Part shown: in pieces, positions 19,615-21,002 of the stretch | How the letters are laid out: each line of letters begins with the position of its first letter | Numbering within the stretch: the stretch's first letter is position 1 | Assembly: GCA_000444245.1 (NCBI GenBank) | Contig: ATSW01003129.1 | Location: forward strand, 1-21,002 | Origin: Botryllus schlosseri | Lineage: Eukaryota > Chordata > Ascidiacea > Stolidobranchia > Styelidae | DNA: 21,002 bases | Direction of reading: 5' to 3' | Program-made: the position numbers and the translations under genes | Notes under the pieces: generated by a model | The model's database searches: none | The model's input: only the letters and a program-made list of their open reading frames with translations | What the model was told of the DNA's origin: nothing

Positions 19615-20336
19615 TGTATGGGTATTCGTCAATTACGTTATCAGCACAATATCCGATGGCCAATTGTGTGGTTCGAAAAATCACCATGATCATTGATCAC
19701 CATGTATGTGACAAAACGGGATTGATGCGTATATGAGAGATGAGCAATTTAACTAATTAGTAATGCGGCGAATATATAAGCGATGCCAGGGGATGAAGAC
19801 GTGACATGACGATTTGGAGTCGAGCATGCCACACGCCGAGATACACCTTTTCTTTTCTGACTTGGATGAGCAACTGCACGTTCTTTATTGCTGTTTTTTT
19901 TATCGAAGCGCGACATTGGACAGCATGTTATTGCGTAGTATGCCTACGAATCGAAATGAATTCCAACGCTTGATCGCTTTCTACAGTAACGATTTGCGAA
20001 CGTAAATAGGGAAACGCATCGAAGCAGCCCAGAACGCCATTATACTATTATATTATTGTCGCGATACGCTCGCTAATCACTGCGATGTCCGAACCTCCTG
20101 CTCCTGCAGGTGTTGGATATAGGAGGGTAATTAGTGATTGCGGGATGCGCGCTGTTCAATTTGTAATCATTAATTCTGTGTATTTATTCTTGTCTGCTTG
20201 ATGCACTCGTATTCTTGAATTGTCGCGCAATGTCATTTGTGAGCTGGTAATTTAAATTTTTTACTGATTTGTACAGTGCACGTCGTTGAATTAAGTTGTC
20301 AAATATTGATGCAACACCAGGTTCTCAGTGGCATAA
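19615..20336. other. Unassigned region between the hAT and the foldback-family copy
   Basis: No gene is established. A TATA-like TATATAAG at 19773-19780 precedes a 59-codon frame (ATG 19826, stop by 20005) with no recognizable motif, and an overlapping frame is equally open. A short ATG frame at 20085 (MSEPPAPA) ending at a donor-like CAG|GTGTTG is also unsupported. Confidence 0.4.
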
Positions 20337-21002
20337 ATTCCGAGTTTATTCGATTCGTTTGAAGGAAACCTATATTCCACTGAACTTAATCGACGACAGA
20401 CGGGCTGCTACGACCGCACCAATATCGAATTTCACACCATTGGGTATTTGGTAGAAAGTGGATTTCTGCTAAGATCGCGACATGCGCTAATTTGTGCAGT
20501 TACACTTGAACAAATAGCACCCTCAAGATTAAATTGGACGGCATCGCTCGATATTAACGAGCGCAACGCCGGTATGAAAAAGTCACGTCAATGTTTTAAT
20601 GCAGTACAATGTGTACACAGCATAGTGTCCAATATGGTGTCAACACAAGCAAATCTCACGCCTCAGTGAAATTGTAACACGTCACAATTTCCATTTGGCT
20701 ACAGGCAATTTGACGGTCATTTTTGACCGGCTTGCCGAGCATTAAATTTGGTAAAACAGGTATCAATCGAAAGCTGACTCTGCACTGATTACGAAAATAT
20801 GAATTTTATTCCGCTCGCGGCCCTGGAACCCCCACATTCAGCCTCGAATTTTTCATTGTTATCGAGATTGGCATTGAGACGCAACAATGCTGTCTGGCGA
20901 AACGAGGGATTGGCATTGTTGCGTTCCCATGCCAATCTCCATAACAATGAAAAATTCGAGGCTGATTGTGGGAGTTCCAGGGCCACGAGCGGAATAAAAT
21001 TT
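20337..21002 (+). mobile_element. Foldback-family element, right copy, truncated by the window end
   Basis: From about 20600 the sequence is homologous, in opposite orientation, to 19140-19400. The matching frame carries CPIWCQHKQISRL, RHNFHLATGN and FDRLAEH, then TAA at 20743-20745. It has an in-frame TAG where the other copy has Trp, so this copy looks decayed. A foldback then begins, with arms at about 20802-20892 and 20911-21002 (for example CCCTGGAAC/GTTCCAGGG and GCCTCGAATTTTTCATTGTT) and its centre near 20901. The outer part of the right arm lies outside the window. A 110-codon open frame covers 20337-20669 in another phase; whether it is real or a shadow is undecided. Confidence 0.65.

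Noticed and set aside
19826-20005. 59-codon frame behind a TATA-like box
   Set aside because: Two overlapping frames are equally open and neither resembles a known protein; the TATA match alone is weak in AT-rich DNA.
20085-20109. Possible first coding exon MSEPPAPA before a donor-like CAG|GTGTTG
   Set aside because: The donor is weak, no convincing second exon was found, and the downstream sequence belongs to a repeat family.
1-21002. CRISPR arrays, operons, bacterial promoters or ribosome binding sites
   Set aside because: The window is eukaryotic: introns, SINE and hAT content, and no spacer-repeat periodicity seen.

Overview
This is animal (eukaryotic) nuclear DNA: AT-rich, with GT-AG introns, tRNA-derived SINE-like repeats and many hAT transposons with 8-bp target duplications. 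No bacterial features are visible. The frequent TATAGGCC/TAGGCCTA words and short introns would suit a marine invertebrate such as a tunicate, but that placement is a guess.

Left part (1-4154, minus strand): the 5' portion of a tyrosine hydroxylase (TH) gene. Seven coding exons are readable from conserved protein sequence and splice sites: 4154-4079, 3544-3441, 3262-3202, 3082-2939, 2857-2698, 1111-915 and 844-709. All junction phases agree and give about 292 codons, from the N-terminal regulatory serine motif through the ACT-like domain to just before the iron-binding HxxxH motif. The remaining exons lie beyond the left edge. The long intron 1112-2697 holds a degenerate tRNA-Gln-like sequence and a 16-bp-arm hairpin. 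The region upstream of the gene (4155-6343) shows no other gene.

Right part (6344-21002): a stack of nested mobile elements. A hAT element spans 6344-15706. Inside it sits an LTR element (7039-15071, minus-oriented, LTRs about 1.4% diverged). That in turn carries a 47-bp perfect palindrome in one LTR, a second hAT (9166-10070) and a tRNA-derived SINE (13471-13793). Next come a GGAGCC-rich patch, a third hAT (16039-16951) and a fourth hAT (17010-19606). The fourth has another hAT (17826-19069) inside it. Each of the five hATs is fixed by terminal inverted repeats and matching 8-bp flanks.

A long-arm foldback family occurs three times (18416-18691, around the nested element at 17785-19260, and 20762 to the window end). 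At two of these loci it lies just downstream of a related reading-frame end with a CPxWCxH motif that I cannot assign to a known transposase. These foldback/reading-frame units and the composite end structure of the 17010-19606 element are the least ordinary things here. Apart from TH, I see no convincing host gene.
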